From IMG/VR virus record IMGVR_UViG_3300046167_000580, positions 1 to 39,847 of that record: DNA of 39,847 bases; one strand, 5' to 3'. Positions 23,520 through 32,429 of the stretch are shown piece by piece. The notes under the pieces are model-generated. The model was not told the origin of the DNA. It did no database searches and saw nothing but the letters and a program-made list of their open reading frames with translations. Each line of letters starts with the position of its first letter. The first letter of the stretch is position 1. This DNA comes from a virus. A program made the translations under genes and the position numbers.

Positions 23520-24169
23520 TAGACTGAGTACCAGATGTTGTCCAGAGGAGACAGTGCACCGTCTAAGGCTACTGCATCCATCAGGTATTGCTTGGCTACT
23601 CCGAATATCTCCAGCGAGGTCTGACCGCCTACTTCACCACGCTCCCGAGCTGCCATAGCTAAGGCTTCGTAGATCACAGGCAGGGCAGGGACTAGCAAGA
23701 TATCGCCATCTGCTGCAAGAGTATCCTGATTCTGGAACCCCTCAACGGACAGGCTGACACCTGCCTTAGGGAGAGGCCATACATCGACAGTAGCGTTACC
23801 GTTTGAGGCAGCACCAGCTACAGTGAAGAACAGAGGGTTACCAGTGGCCTGTGGCCCCCAGTGCTTCTGCTTCATCTGCTTGGTGCTAGTCTGCTCAACC
23901 CAGTATCCTGCGTCTTCGTTAGACATGCACTCTACCTTGATGTAGTTATGCGAGTCAGGTAGGTCGTACCGCTTCTGGCTATCGATAGTAGTGATATCCC
24001 ATTCCTTGCGGAGGACGCTCCAGTTATGGGCATTCTCCACCTTGGTCTTGGCATCGTTCACTAGCTTGATTACCATCTTGGCAGACTCGTCTTCCTCACC
24101 AATGATACCCGTGATAGGGTCTTGGCGTAGACGGGTAAGCACTTCGTTTACTACTTCTAGGTATGTCAT
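23519..24169 (-). CDS. Head-tail connector (tail tubular A-like)
   Basis: A 216-residue protein. The opening MTYLEVVNEVLTRLRQDPI, the DAKTKVENAHNWSVLRKEW segment and the pattern of beta strands afterwards match the T7 gp11/tail tubular A-type connectors. These bind below the portal. It lies between the low-complexity protein and the stabilisation protein, with overlaps on both sides. Confidence 0.75.
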   Translation of the reverse strand: MTYLEVVNEVLTRLRQDPITGIIGEEDESAKMVIKLVNDAKTKVENAHNWSVLRKEWDITTIDSQKRYDLPDSHNYIKVECMSNEDAGYWVEQTSTKQMKQKHWGPQATGNPLFFTVAGAASNGNATVDVWPLPKAGVSLSVEGFQNQDTLAADGDILLVPALPVIYEALAMAARERGEVGGQTSLEIFGVAKQYLMDAVALDGALSPLDNIWYSV

Positions 24170-24670
24170 ACCATTCCTCTTACTTGTTTAATGTACCTAA
24201 CCATTGGCAGTAGCTTCTTCTTCTGCAAGGCTGTGATCTTGGTGTAAGGGAACAGTTCAGTCCACTCAGCTTCAGTACCACCCCCGCCAGATGCAAAGGA
24301 CTTGCCTAGCTCACCGCCTTCACCACCACCTTCTCCGGGGCCATTGCCGGGGCCAGAACCGGGGCCGGGGCCACCTACAACATTATCGTCAGGGTTTTCC
24401 CCTTCGGATGGGTTCTCGTTGATAACCTCTCCATCAGGGTTGGTTCCGTCCGGGCTAGTTGTTTCTGAGGTTGTATCCCCCTCTAGACCATCTGAGCTAT
24501 CGTCAGTTGTATCTCCGAATGGGTCATCTGAAGGAATGTTCCCGTTCTTATCAGGGGACGATACCTGCTAGTATATCCTGCCACCACGAAGGGTCATCAG
24601 GGCCTAGCTCCGTATCTGTGTCCTCGCCTATCTCAGGAGGTGCCTCAAAGTCATCACCGAAGGACAGCAT
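24166..24670 (-). CDS. Acidic Gly/Pro-rich protein, frameshifted as read
   Basis: About 167 residues after repair. It starts at the ATG at 24670 inside the end of the previous gene (MLSFGDDFEAPPEIGEDTDT). That frame stops at 24551; the continuation is in the next frame (SSPDKNGNIPSDDPFGD) to the stop at 24166. Removing one base at 24564-24565 joins them. The centre is Asp/Ser/Thr-rich, then Gly/Pro repeats, then a compact end with ELFPYTKITALQKKKL. Probably a virion protein; no family recognised. Confidence 0.55.
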
Positions 24671-25703
24671 CCTCATCCTGATCTACGTCACTCCAGACGA
24701 AATCGTCATCAAGGTTTTCACCACCTGAGCTACCTCCTGCTGTATTGGGAGGCGGGTTATTCGGCATAGGGTTAGGAGCTGTTGAGCCGCCACCACTTTC
24801 CTCTTCTACTACGTCAACGTCATCCTTTACAGCCTTCCAGCCTGATACGCTAGCATCGCTTCGTTCCCAATGCCATCCGGGTCTAGACTGTACTTCCTGA
24901 TCACCAATCCACGGGCCAGTCATCTCGTCCTCTGGAGGGCGCTTGGGTCTGTTCTTGGAAGCGTCTTCGATGTTCTCCTGAGCTGTGTTAGCTGAGTTAA
25001 TGCCATCTCTTACTTGTTTCGCTGTGGGCCACTTGAACCCACTCTCGGTCATCTCACCTCCAGCCTTTTCGACTGCACTTGCGAATGCAGTTTTCTCGCC
25101 AGCAGGGAGGTACGAGTCCATAGCCTTGCCAGCGAAATCACCAACGGCCTTACCTGCCATATCCACGCCTACTGACGTTGCACCAGCGAGGATGATATCT
25201 TTCATATCTCCACCACCAGCAGCAGCTACACCAGCACTCATTATAGCAGAGGCTACCGCGTTAGATACTCCAAGAGCACCAGCAACGGCAGGAGCAGCGT
25301 AAGGCATAAGCATAGAGATAGCAACGCCAACACCGGGCTTCGCCAAGGTGTCCTGAATAAACCCTTGGCCGGGCAGTCCTTCTTGCTTGTAGAATCCACC
25401 GATGTCCTCGTGTGTATCTGCAAATGTGCCGTAGATGTCCTGACCGTCATAACGCTTAGGTGCTTCGAACTGGTATTCGAAACGGTGCGAGTCCCTTCCG
25501 GGGACGGAGTAGTGCCTGTCAAGGCCGAACTCATTCCTGAGAGCGTAGGAGTCTTCCTTGTATTCCTTGTAGCCACCCTCGTAGTTCCCTGTGAGGTAGT
25601 CGAGGTACTTAAGGTCTTGCCGCTCATCGAGGGACAGGTGCTCTTGTAGCTCTGGGTTGTTTCTGTAATAAGAGTGCCAGTTCTTGACGTTCTCTTCACT
25701 CAT
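24654..25703 (-). CDS. Putative virion protein with hydrophobic centre
   Basis: A 349-residue protein. An acidic, aromatic N-terminal third is followed by a long Ala/Gly/Val-rich hydrophobic region (about 105-185, for example MLMPYAAPAVAGALGVSNAV). The C-terminus is Pro/Asp-rich. The middle region could cross or disturb membranes, as in ejection or tail proteins. It overlaps neighbours on both sides. Function unknown. Confidence 0.55.
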   Translation of the reverse strand: MSEENVKNWHSYYRNNPELQEHLSLDERQDLKYLDYLTGNYEGGYKEYKEDSYALRNEFGLDRHYSVPGRDSHRFEYQFEAPKRYDGQDIYGTFADTHEDIGGFYKQEGLPGQGFIQDTLAKPGVGVAISMLMPYAAPAVAGALGVSNAVASAIMSAGVAAAGGGDMKDIILAGATSVGVDMAGKAVGDFAGKAMDSYLPAGEKTAFASAVEKAGGEMTESGFKWPTAKQVRDGINSANTAQENIEDASKNRPKRPPEDEMTGPWIGDQEVQSRPGWHWERSDASVSGWKAVKDDVDVVEEESGGGSTAPNPMPNNPPPNTAGGSSGGENLDDDFVWSDVDQDEDAVLR

Positions 25704-26549
25704 GTCCTCTGGCTTGCCGGGAAGGTAGGAACCAGCAGGGGGCTGCTATCTGGCCTCTGGCTCACGCCGAGTGAGTCGTTGAACTCACCCTTCGGGCCAC
25801 CTGTGTTTACGTTTCCACCTTCCTCATACCCAAGGTCTAGTATCCTGTTACCGCCACCTTCTGCATTGATACCGATAAGTCTACCGTTATCTAGCGTATT
25901 GTAGCGGCTGAAGCCCCAAGCCTCGGGGTTCTCTAGCATACCTTGCTTGAAGCCCTCAGGGTTAGATTGCCACTCTTGGGCAACCTGCGCCTGACTCATA
26001 CCATCGAACATACCCTTATTAGGTGTTGGGTTTAGATTGCTCATCCCCACGGGTACGGTTGCGTTTGCTTCGGTCTTTGCGTTCTGTCGAATCTGTTGTT
26101 CCTGAGCCTTCTTTGTGCTCATGCCCACCCCGAAATCCAAGTCTACCGCCTTATCTAATTCTCGCTCCTTCTGGTAGGACTCACCTAAGTAGGAGTCAGT
26201 TCCATCAACAACAGCCATAAAGGAATCGGAGTATTTCATACCCGGCCCGTAGCGTTCCATCTCCCTTTTGTAATGATCTTGGAGAGTCTGTGTTTCGAAG
26301 TCCCCTGTCATGTCACCGCCAGTTTGGGCGTTAGACCAGCTAGCGAACTGATCCTTATCTGCCTGAGTGTAAGGCTGTCTTACCTGTCCATACAAGACCT
26401 CCACCACTTCCACCAACACTGCTGAAGCCGGGATTACCCTCTGGAGAGCCGTTGTTCAGGTCACCAGTTAGAGTCTTGCCCCATGCTTCAGGGTTGGCTT
26501 CAATAGCTTTCTTGAAGTCCTCCTCTGAAAATCCGTCAAACATTGCCAT
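25700..26549 (-). CDS. Putative virion protein with repeated NPEAWG motif, frameshifted as read
   Basis: About 282 residues after repair. The N-terminal part (from 26549, MAMFDGFSEEDFKKAIEANP) and the rest (from QVRQPYTQADKDQF) are in different frames; removing one G in the GGAGG near 26398 joins them. The motif MFDG-x-S ... NPEAWG occurs at residues 3-23 and again in the C-terminal third, suggesting an internal duplication. No known domain. Lies among tail genes. Confidence 0.55.
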
Positions 26550-26980
26550 TATGTCTTTCTCCCGCCGTAAAAGTCTGATAAACTAATAGTACCCGAAGTA
26601 GGTACGTTCTGATTTACACTCTCTGTCAGAGTGTCATACCTGTTATAGGAGTAGTAGCTGAACTGGTTATACGATCCCTTGTATGTTGCCCTATTATACG
26701 TCCTACTGCCATTAACCCACTGTGTGCTATAGTAGCTAGCGCCACTCCTCACTAGAGTCCCGCCAATATAAATGCCCGATGTTTCCGTGGTCGAATCTGT
26801 ATACCAATAAGTCTGATTCTCGGCACTGTAGACCCCGTTTACGAAGTTATAATTTGTATAGATCGTGCTAGGCACGTATGACCCGTTTCTATAATACTCC
26901 ACTATGTCGATAGGGTGACCACCCCCGTACTCATCCTGAAGGTCTTGCATCGTAATGATGCCACTAGAAGGTAAGGCCAT
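26549..26980 (-). CDS. Tyr/Ser/Asn-rich structural protein with MALPxSG start
   Basis: A 143-residue protein with many Tyr, Ser and Asn residues (YYSTQWVNGSRTYNRATYKG). It begins MALPSSGIITMQDLQDEYGG and ends with SGTISLSDFYGGR, a bracketed pattern shared in part with the gene at 31815. Proteins of this type are associated with phage tails. It overlaps the fibre gene upstream as TAATG. Confidence 0.6.
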   Translation of the reverse strand: MALPSSGIITMQDLQDEYGGGHPIDIVEYYRNGSYVPSTIYTNYNFVNGVYSAENQTYWYTDSTTETSGIYIGGTLVRSGASYYSTQWVNGSRTYNRATYKGSYNQFSYYSYNRYDTLTESVNQNVPTSGTISLSDFYGGRKT

Positions 26981-28296
26981 TATTTCTCCTCCAGTTCTTT
27001 CACCTTAGCTGATAAGTCCTTCACAGCCTCAATCAAGTAAGCAGTAAGCCCCATGTAGTTCACAGACTTAAAGCCGTCTACGTTGTCGATCACAAGCTCT
27101 GGGGCTACCTCTTCTAGCTCCTGTGCGATCACTCCAGCGCATATCTCTTCGTTCATGGTGTAGTTGTAGCCGTTCATGGCTTCTACCGCAGACAGCCCCA
27201 TACAGGCCCCTACGTCAGTCTTCAATCTAGCATCCGAGTAGGCAGTGATGTTGCCTGTAGCTACTACCGACCCTGTAACAGAGAGTGTACCAGTGAAGGT
27301 ATCTGTGGTGTCCTTCAAGGCCCCTAGGTCACCAGCAGTCAGTGTACGTGTGTTCATAAACGTAATATGACCTTCGGTGTTAGTTTGAATCTGATCTACT
27401 ACGGTAGAGCCTGATGTGTTGATGTTCGCAGTATCGTTGATCGGGTGTGTGTAAGAACTACCTTCTGGGAGGTCTGACCATATTGCTGTACCGTTGGCCG
27501 AGTACTTAAGGTACTGATCCGCTGCACCACCAGAAGGTACGTGCTTATCGCCTGAGCCAGTAGGGTGTACATAGAAGTTAGCGTTGCTTGCCCCCGTGTA
27601 GCCAAGGTCGTTAAGCGTTAGGCTACGTGTAGCGATTGTAGCGTTAGCGTCTGTTACGTGGCCTAAGGTGTCACTAGTTACATTGAAGTCCAGATCAGAG
27701 ATCACAGTAGCGCCTGTTAGAGCGCCTGTGTCTAGGTTTATGTCATCACCGGGGTGTGTAGGGTGTACATAGTTATTACCTGCTGGGTCACCAGTGTAAC
27801 CGAGGTCAGCCAGAGTCATAGTCCTTTTGGACATGCTACTGATATGGCCTTCATCTGTTGTATTGATTACGTCAATTACTTCAGCGCCAGAGGTGTTAAT
27901 GTTAGTGGTAACATAGCTCGGGTGGACATACGAAGAACCTGTTGAGGTTAAGGCACAGGATACATTACCTGAACCGTCAATGTCTACTGTGCCTGTAGCA
28001 TCCCCTGTGAAGGTGATTGTACGAGCGGTAGACCACTGATCCGCAGAGTCAGCGTTGCCTGTGATATCGCCAGTAACATTACCTACTACGTCACCTGTCA
28101 AAGCACCAACGAAGCTAGGAGAGGTTGCCACGCCTGTAAAGGTAGGGCTAGCTACTGGGGCAGCCAGTTGGAATGCAGTCTGGATGGCTGTGAATTCAAC
28201 CGTGTGCTCACTTCCTCGGATAACCTTGTTAGGGTCATTAGAGGGGAGGTTATCCTTAGCACCGAAGTTAGTAGTGATGTTGTAGGTTATTGACAT
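26980..28296 (-). CDS. Tail fibre with C-terminal S74 chaperone domain
   Basis: A 438-residue fibre. Thr/Gly/Asp-rich beta repeats with recurring phrases (ITGNADSADQWSTARTI, LTLNDLGYTG, TSGAEVIDVI) form the shaft. The C-terminus starts near residue 354 with YSDARLKTDVG, the cleavage motif of the S74 intramolecular chaperone, and ends in a coiled coil (LSAKVKELEEK). The chaperone trimerises the fibre and then cuts itself off. First gene after the capsid gene, past hairpin 28374-28401. Confidence 0.88.
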   Translation of the reverse strand: MSITYNITTNFGAKDNLPSNDPNKVIRGSEHTVEFTAIQTAFQLAAPVASPTFTGVATSPSFVGALTGDVVGNVTGDITGNADSADQWSTARTITFTGDATGTVDIDGSGNVSCALTSTGSSYVHPSYVTTNINTSGAEVIDVINTTDEGHISSMSKRTMTLADLGYTGDPAGNNYVHPTHPGDDINLDTGALTGATVISDLDFNVTSDTLGHVTDANATIATRSLTLNDLGYTGASNANFYVHPTGSGDKHVPSGGAADQYLKYSANGTAIWSDLPEGSSYTHPINDTANINTSGSTVVDQIQTNTEGHITFMNTRTLTAGDLGALKDTTDTFTGTLSVTGSVVATGNITAYSDARLKTDVGACMGLSAVEAMNGYNYTMNEEICAGVIAQELEEVAPELVIDNVDGFKSVNYMGLTAYLIEAVKDLSAKVKELEEK

Positions 28297-28342
28297 TCTA
28301 TTTCCCTGTATTTGTTTGTTTGTTCACCGTATTAATCTGCCC

Positions 28343-28356
28343 TATAACAAGTTATA
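28343..28356. promoter_or_regulatory. Dispersed palindrome site 15
   Basis: TATAACAAGTTATA, a perfect palindrome in the gap between the capsid and fibre genes, just beyond the capsid-gene hairpin. Confidence 0.65.
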
Positions 28357-28373
28357 AAGCACAGCAATAGGGT

Positions 28374-28401
28374 GAACCAACCCCCCGGAGGGGGCCAGTT
28401 C
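28374..28401 (-). terminator. GC-rich hairpin after the capsid gene
   Basis: CCCCC-TCC-GGGGG on the coding strand, flanked by GAAC/GTTC that can extend the stem. It begins 10 bases past the capsid stop. There is no T-run, so it may be an attenuator or mRNA stabiliser that keeps capsid expression above that of downstream genes. Confidence 0.45.
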
Positions 28402-28410
28402 GGTTAGGAC

Positions 28411-29313
28411 TTACTCAGTCCAAAGAGTGAAACCACCTTCAGGACGGTAGATTGAAGTACCGTACAGAGTATCAGCGGTGTACAGAGTTGCCAAGTACTC
28501 CTGCTGGTACTGAGTCTGAGAGCGAACACCTTTCTGGTTTACACAGAGGAAGGTATCAGAGTGGAACAAGAAGTTACCACGAGCGCCAGACTCGGTAGGT
28601 ACGTTAGTTGAAACGTAGATGTCGATGCCGTACAGCTCACCGATCTTACCGTTTACAACACCCTTACCGTTTACGAAGTCGCTAGACACGTAACGATCAA
28701 TACCCATGATGGCATTACGAACCGCAGGAGCGATTACGAACTTACGCCCGTCCATAGGTACGTCAGCATCGTCCATCTTCTGAATCAGGTTACGGAAACC
28801 TGAGTCAGTGAAGTCTGCGCCAACGCCAGTGACGTAAGGAGCCAGAACACCAGCAGTGTCAGTGAAGGAGTTGCTAGTCTGGTTGTCTGCACCAGTACCG
28901 TCACCAATCCACTTGCCGAGTTCGAACAGGTCTTGATCTTTCTGGAGAGCCAGAGCGTAACCAGCATCAGAAGTGTAGAACTGACGCAAAGACGCAAGCG
29001 CCTGAGTAGCAGTGATATCTTCAATGTGGTTTGAGTACTCGAAGTGCTTGTCAATGGAAACTACCAGCTCAGTGTGAGTGTTAGCTTGCAGGGTGACTTG
29101 CGCTTCAGAGATTTTCTCTGACGCTGAACCACGAACAGGCTTAGGAATGTGGATGGTATCACCCTTCTTTCCTTCCATGCTCAGGTTACGAACGAGAGGA
29201 GCCATTACAAGTGACTTCTCATATGCTGCGATAACTTCATCAGACCACAGCTCAGGGATAAATACCGCTGCTGTAGTGTTAGTTACCGATGGTACGTTGT
29301 TAAATGCTGCCAT
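28411..29313 (-). CDS. Major capsid protein
   Basis: A 300-residue protein starting MAAFNNVPSVTNTTAAVFIP after AAGGAATAG. Features such as FIPELWSDEVIAAYEKSLV, GDTIHIPKP near 51, RKFVIAPAVRNAIMG near 187, GELYGIDIYVSTNVP near 223 and a YRPEGGFTLWTE end are typical of HK97-fold capsid proteins of this size. It follows the scaffold gene by 21 bases. Confidence 0.88.
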   Translation of the reverse strand: MAAFNNVPSVTNTTAAVFIPELWSDEVIAAYEKSLVMAPLVRNLSMEGKKGDTIHIPKPVRGSASEKISEAQVTLQANTHTELVVSIDKHFEYSNHIEDITATQALASLRQFYTSDAGYALALQKDQDLFELGKWIGDGTGADNQTSNSFTDTAGVLAPYVTGVGADFTDSGFRNLIQKMDDADVPMDGRKFVIAPAVRNAIMGIDRYVSSDFVNGKGVVNGKIGELYGIDIYVSTNVPTESGARGNFLFHSDTFLCVNQKGVRSQTQYQQEYLATLYTADTLYGTSIYRPEGGFTLWTE

Positions 29314-29334
29314 TTTACTATTCCTTAATAGGGA

Positions 29335-30153
29335 TTATTTGACCCTTCCCTCACTATAGGCTAGAAGTATTTCTGCCTCCATAGCTTCATAACGGGCTGG
29401 GTCACTATTCATCAGTCTGCGTATATCTGCGCGCCGATAGGTCTTCTTTACACGCTTTGCGTCAGGGTTACCACGGGCAGTTCCAGTGGATGCTTTACGC
29501 ACCTCATTGGCCTGATGTTGCTTCTCTACCTTCTTAGCTCTATCTACTACTTCAGCACGTTCACCCCAGTTGCTAAACAACTCGGCGGCACTTTCAGCAT
29601 CATAGTTCTTATCGGCAGAGTCCCATAGTCGCCTACGAACTGGTGAAGCCTGTACCCACTCTACAAAGAGAGGGTCTTGCAAGGTCTTCTGCATATCTGG
29701 GAACTGGGCCTTCAGTGTAGCAAGGCTTTCCCTCTTCTGCATTTCAGCCGTAACCGCCTCAGCTTGACGTAGCTTCGGATGGTTGTCGATTGCGCGTTGT
29801 ACAGCAGCTTTAGGGTCAATGAAGAAGTCAGTCTCATCTTCAGGCTCTTCCACTACCGCGTTCTTTTCTTTTATAGATGAGGTAACGAACTCATCAAATG
29901 CAGCCCTGAGTTCGCCAACTTCGCTGGACTGTCGTCCTATAGCTTTCTCGGCCTCAGTGTGCATGCGAGCAATTTCAGCTCTAGTCTTACCTTGGTACTT
30001 CTCAGGCAGATCATCTTCCTCTTCCTCGACTTCTGGTTCAGGAGCTACCTCTTCAGGTTTCTCATCTGATACCAAATCATCATAAGATGTTGGAATACCT
30101 TCTGTTACCTCAGTTCCCTCAGTGTTAACTTCGTCTACTATCGTTGCAGCCAT
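29335..30153 (-). CDS. Scaffold protein
   Basis: A 272-residue, very acidic N-terminal half (PEEVAPEPEVEEEEDDLPEK), helical centre and basic C-terminus (RKASTGTARGNPDAKRVKKT). This charge layout and the position immediately before the capsid gene are typical of phage scaffolds, whose basic end binds the capsid. GGAGACTG precedes the start. Confidence 0.82.
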   Translation of the reverse strand: MAATIVDEVNTEGTEVTEGIPTSYDDLVSDEKPEEVAPEPEVEEEEDDLPEKYQGKTRAEIARMHTEAEKAIGRQSSEVGELRAAFDEFVTSSIKEKNAVVEEPEDETDFFIDPKAAVQRAIDNHPKLRQAEAVTAEMQKRESLATLKAQFPDMQKTLQDPLFVEWVQASPVRRRLWDSADKNYDAESAAELFSNWGERAEVVDRAKKVEKQHQANEVRKASTGTARGNPDAKRVKKTYRRADIRRLMNSDPARYEAMEAEILLAYSEGRVK

Positions 30154-30211
30154 TTACAGTCTCCGTGGGTTCTACCCATTATGGAATAAAAAAGGCAGGG
30201 GGCTATCCCTG

Positions 30212-30415
30212 TTATCCTCTCTTGGCCCCTCTCTCGTGATCTCTAGCCCACTTATCGGCATAGCCGGGAAATGAGTTATCGAGCTTAAACGAGATTGGGG
30301 TAATCATCTTCTTCAGTGTACTTCCACAGGAGCAGTCGAGGTCTTCACCGTTATGGCTCATCTTCTCTACTACCTTATCCGTAGACGTACACTTGTAATC
30401 ATAAATCTTCAGCAT
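30212..30415 (-). CDS. Small zinc-ribbon protein
   Basis: About 67 residues from ATG 30415 (MLKIYDYKCTSTDKVVEKMS), chosen because it begins within the end of the previous gene. One Cys near residue 9 and CSC near 28 resemble FmdB-type zinc ribbons. Function unknown. Confidence 0.6.
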   Translation of the reverse strand: MLKIYDYKCTSTDKVVEKMSHNGEDLDCSCGSTLKKMITPISFKLDNSFPGYADKWARDHERGAKRG

Positions 30416-30638
30416 AATTCTCAAAACCCTGCCTAATGAAATCTTCATAGTTGAGCATCTTGCGATACGCTTCCATTTGTCCTTTCGCTAACCAGAACTC
30501 CTCTGCTGTTTTGCAGTTCTCTAGGGTTAGTTGGTCGGCTCCTGCTTGCATGTCATCCATGATAGCACTCCAACCTACTGTAGCGAAAGTGTCGATCAAT
30601 GCTTCGTAGTACATCGTATGATCAACATTATTTGACAT
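30399..30638 (-). CDS. Small hypothetical protein
   Basis: A 79-residue acidic, helical protein (MSNNVDHTMYYEALIDTFAT). Overlaps both neighbouring genes. Similar small helical proteins lie before scaffolds in podoviruses, but I do not recognise a family. Confidence 0.55.
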   Translation of the reverse strand: MSNNVDHTMYYEALIDTFATVGWSAIMDDMQAGADQLTLENCKTAEEFWLAKGQMEAYRKMLNYEDFIRQGFENYAEDL

Positions 30639-30765
30639 TTGTTTTCCTCACTGGCTTTGCTTCCAGCTTATCTAGGCGGTTCGTAATGGTTTTGAGTATT
30701 GCGTTAATCTGTTCTACTGCATCGTACAATTCTTTCTGTACTTCTTGCGCTTTAATCAGGGCCAT
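30628..30765 (-). CDS. Tiny coiled-coil protein
   Basis: A 45-residue protein (MALIKAQEVQKELYDAVEQI), one long amphipathic helix and a basic end. CCAAGGAG gives it a good ribosome-binding site, and it overlaps the next gene by 11 bases. Confidence 0.6.
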   Translation of the reverse strand: MALIKAQEVQKELYDAVEQINAILKTITNRLDKLEAKPVRKTNVK

Positions 30766-30782
30766 CTCTGGTTCTCCTTGGG

Positions 30783-31214
30783 TTATACGAAGTCAGGCTT
30801 CGCGGTAGGGTTCAAGACTATATCCTCTGCCTTGAACTCTAAGTGATCTTCTGTCCATTTACCGTTACGCATCCGGGCAACTACTTCATTAGCTTTAGTG
30901 CTGTTCTCCCTGCGATCCGATATCATCTTCTTACAACCGAGGTCACCGAATATCCACTTGAATATCTCGTATGTCCCCCAGTCCTGTATCTCGCTCCACC
31001 TCTCTTTAGGTACATCAGAGAAGACGTTGTTGAAGTCTCTGGTTATGTGTGCGTAGTACACACCCTCTTCTACCTTGTCTAGTCCAGCCCAAGCGTAGCA
31101 TACTCCGTCCCTTAGTAGTGCTGCCCCTGTGTCGTTACGCCACTTCAGCTTATGCTCTTTCCATAACATCTTCTTGGCTGCTGGAGGCATCTCGCCAGTA
31201 ACTATCTCAAGCAT
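30783..31214 (-). CDS. Hypothetical protein
   Basis: A 143-residue protein rich in Lys, Glu and Trp (LKWRNDTGAALLRDGVCYAW). It appears to be a soluble globular domain with no recognised motif. Overlaps the DUF4376-like gene by 8 bases. Confidence 0.6.
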   Translation of the reverse strand: MLEIVTGEMPPAAKKMLWKEHKLKWRNDTGAALLRDGVCYAWAGLDKVEEGVYYAHITRDFNNVFSDVPKERWSEIQDWGTYEIFKWIFGDLGCKKMISDRRENSTKANEVVARMRNGKWTEDHLEFKAEDIVLNPTAKPDFV

Positions 31215-31818
31215 TGAACGTGTCCCTGAAGTCGATAGGCTCTCCTGCTATCAACGCCTCGTAGCACAGGGCCTCTACATCGAAGCACTTCTGTACGTGA
31301 TCCTGTACCAGTGAAGCCACCTCGTCTATCTCAGAGGCACTTAGCTTGACGTAGGCTTGGGTAAGCTCACCCTCTTCCGTAACCCTTGCACACTTCCATT
31401 TAATAGGGCGCTTCCTTAACCTACCCCCTGTAACTGCTGCTGCTATCTTGGATTGGCTCTCCGGGCTAGTGTCGAAGTAATACTCGCCCCACTGAACCCC
31501 ACCGTACTCCATACCCTTCCTTTCGGTTACGATATCCTCCATAGGGTCAGAAGGGGTTTCTTCTTGGGTAACCCTCTCAACCTCTGGGGCTGTAACCTCT
31601 TGTACTCCTACTATCTGAGCTGGGGAGTCTAAGTTGATTGTTCTCCACTTGTGGTACGCTCTGTGTACCTGACTTGTTATGAGGTTCCTGATTCCGTCCT
31701 CTGTCCAATCTTCAGGGTTGAGGTTAAGGTAAGTATCCGGTTTGCCTTCTGTACTGTATCTAACAAACAGGTAACCTTCTTCCGGCCTGAAGTCCTCTAT
31801 TTCATAAGTATAATTCAT
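31207..31818 (-). CDS. DUF4376-type protein
   Basis: A 203-residue protein. The C-terminal half (AAAVTGGRLRKRPIKWKCA, LSASEIDEVASLVQDHVQKC, FDVEALCYEALI) matches the DUF4376 pattern, found near fibre and tail genes and thought to be an attachment or assembly domain. The N-terminal part contains YEIEDFRPEEGYLFVRYS. ATGA overlap with the preceding gene. Confidence 0.7.
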   Translation of the reverse strand: MNYTYEIEDFRPEEGYLFVRYSTEGKPDTYLNLNPEDWTEDGIRNLITSQVHRAYHKWRTINLDSPAQIVGVQEVTAPEVERVTQEETPSDPMEDIVTERKGMEYGGVQWGEYYFDTSPESQSKIAAAVTGGRLRKRPIKWKCARVTEEGELTQAYVKLSASEIDEVASLVQDHVQKCFDVEALCYEALIAGEPIDFRDTFNA

Positions 31819-32429
31819 AGTTCCACCCTAATAGAGTCCAAAAGCATAGTTACTGAGGAGCCTTGCGTAGTAGTAGTTGGCGGCCCCTCGAACCTAGCAG
31901 CAATAACAATATCTGCGTTAGGTGCGGTGAATGTGAACGACTGGGCGACAGTTCCGCTGTTAGGTAAAGTCTTGGTTGAAAGGTAAGTACCAAGGGAACC
32001 GTTTGTGTCCCACTCAGTTTTATCATATACTCTAAACCAGCCGCTCTCTCTACTTGATCCTCCAATGTTATACGATATCGTATACTGCACCGATGGGGTA
32101 CAGACTAAAGCCCTACTAATGAGCACTACAGGTGTTTGGATGACAAGCTTATTCGCGTCTTTAGTAGCCCGAGCGCGCATCGCATCACCGTAGTCAAGCA
32201 AGCTAGTACCAGCTACTTCGTTAGTCCAACCGTCAACGTCTGCCTGTGTAGTAGGAAAGGGTTGTATGTACACAGGGTCTATTGCTGACGACAGCCCGTA
32301 GAAGTCTTTTAGCTTAATATTAGAAGTTGAGAGACTTGCAGCAGTAGCACAGGACTTGATGGTGTTGCTTGCACTGAACTCTGTACTGATCTGCTTCAGG
32401 GTTATCTGTCCACTAGCAGGTAGTGCCAT
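31815..32429 (-). CDS. Structural protein with MALPxSG start
   Basis: A 204-residue protein beginning [18 protein letters not shown], followed by [14 protein letters not shown], the same framework as the gene at 26549. The remainder is a beta-rich domain ([20 protein letters not shown]) that could bind carbohydrate. It overlaps the S74 fibre by 17 bases, so it probably belongs to the adsorption apparatus. Confidence 0.6.
   Translation of the reverse strand: MALPASGQITLKQISTEFSASNTIKSCATAASLSTSNIKLKDFYGLSSAIDPVYIQPFPTTQADVDGWTNEVAGTSLLDYGDAMRARATKDANKLVIQTPVVLISRALVCTPSVQYTISYNIGGSSRESGWFRVYDKTEWDTNGSLGTYLSTKTLPNSGTVAQSFTFTAPNADIVIAARFEGPPTTTTQGSSVTMLLDSIRVEL

Noticed and set aside
32069-32084. 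Perfect 16-base palindrome TATACGATATCGTATA
   Set aside because: A single copy inside a gene, unrelated to the dispersed motif and possibly due to chance.
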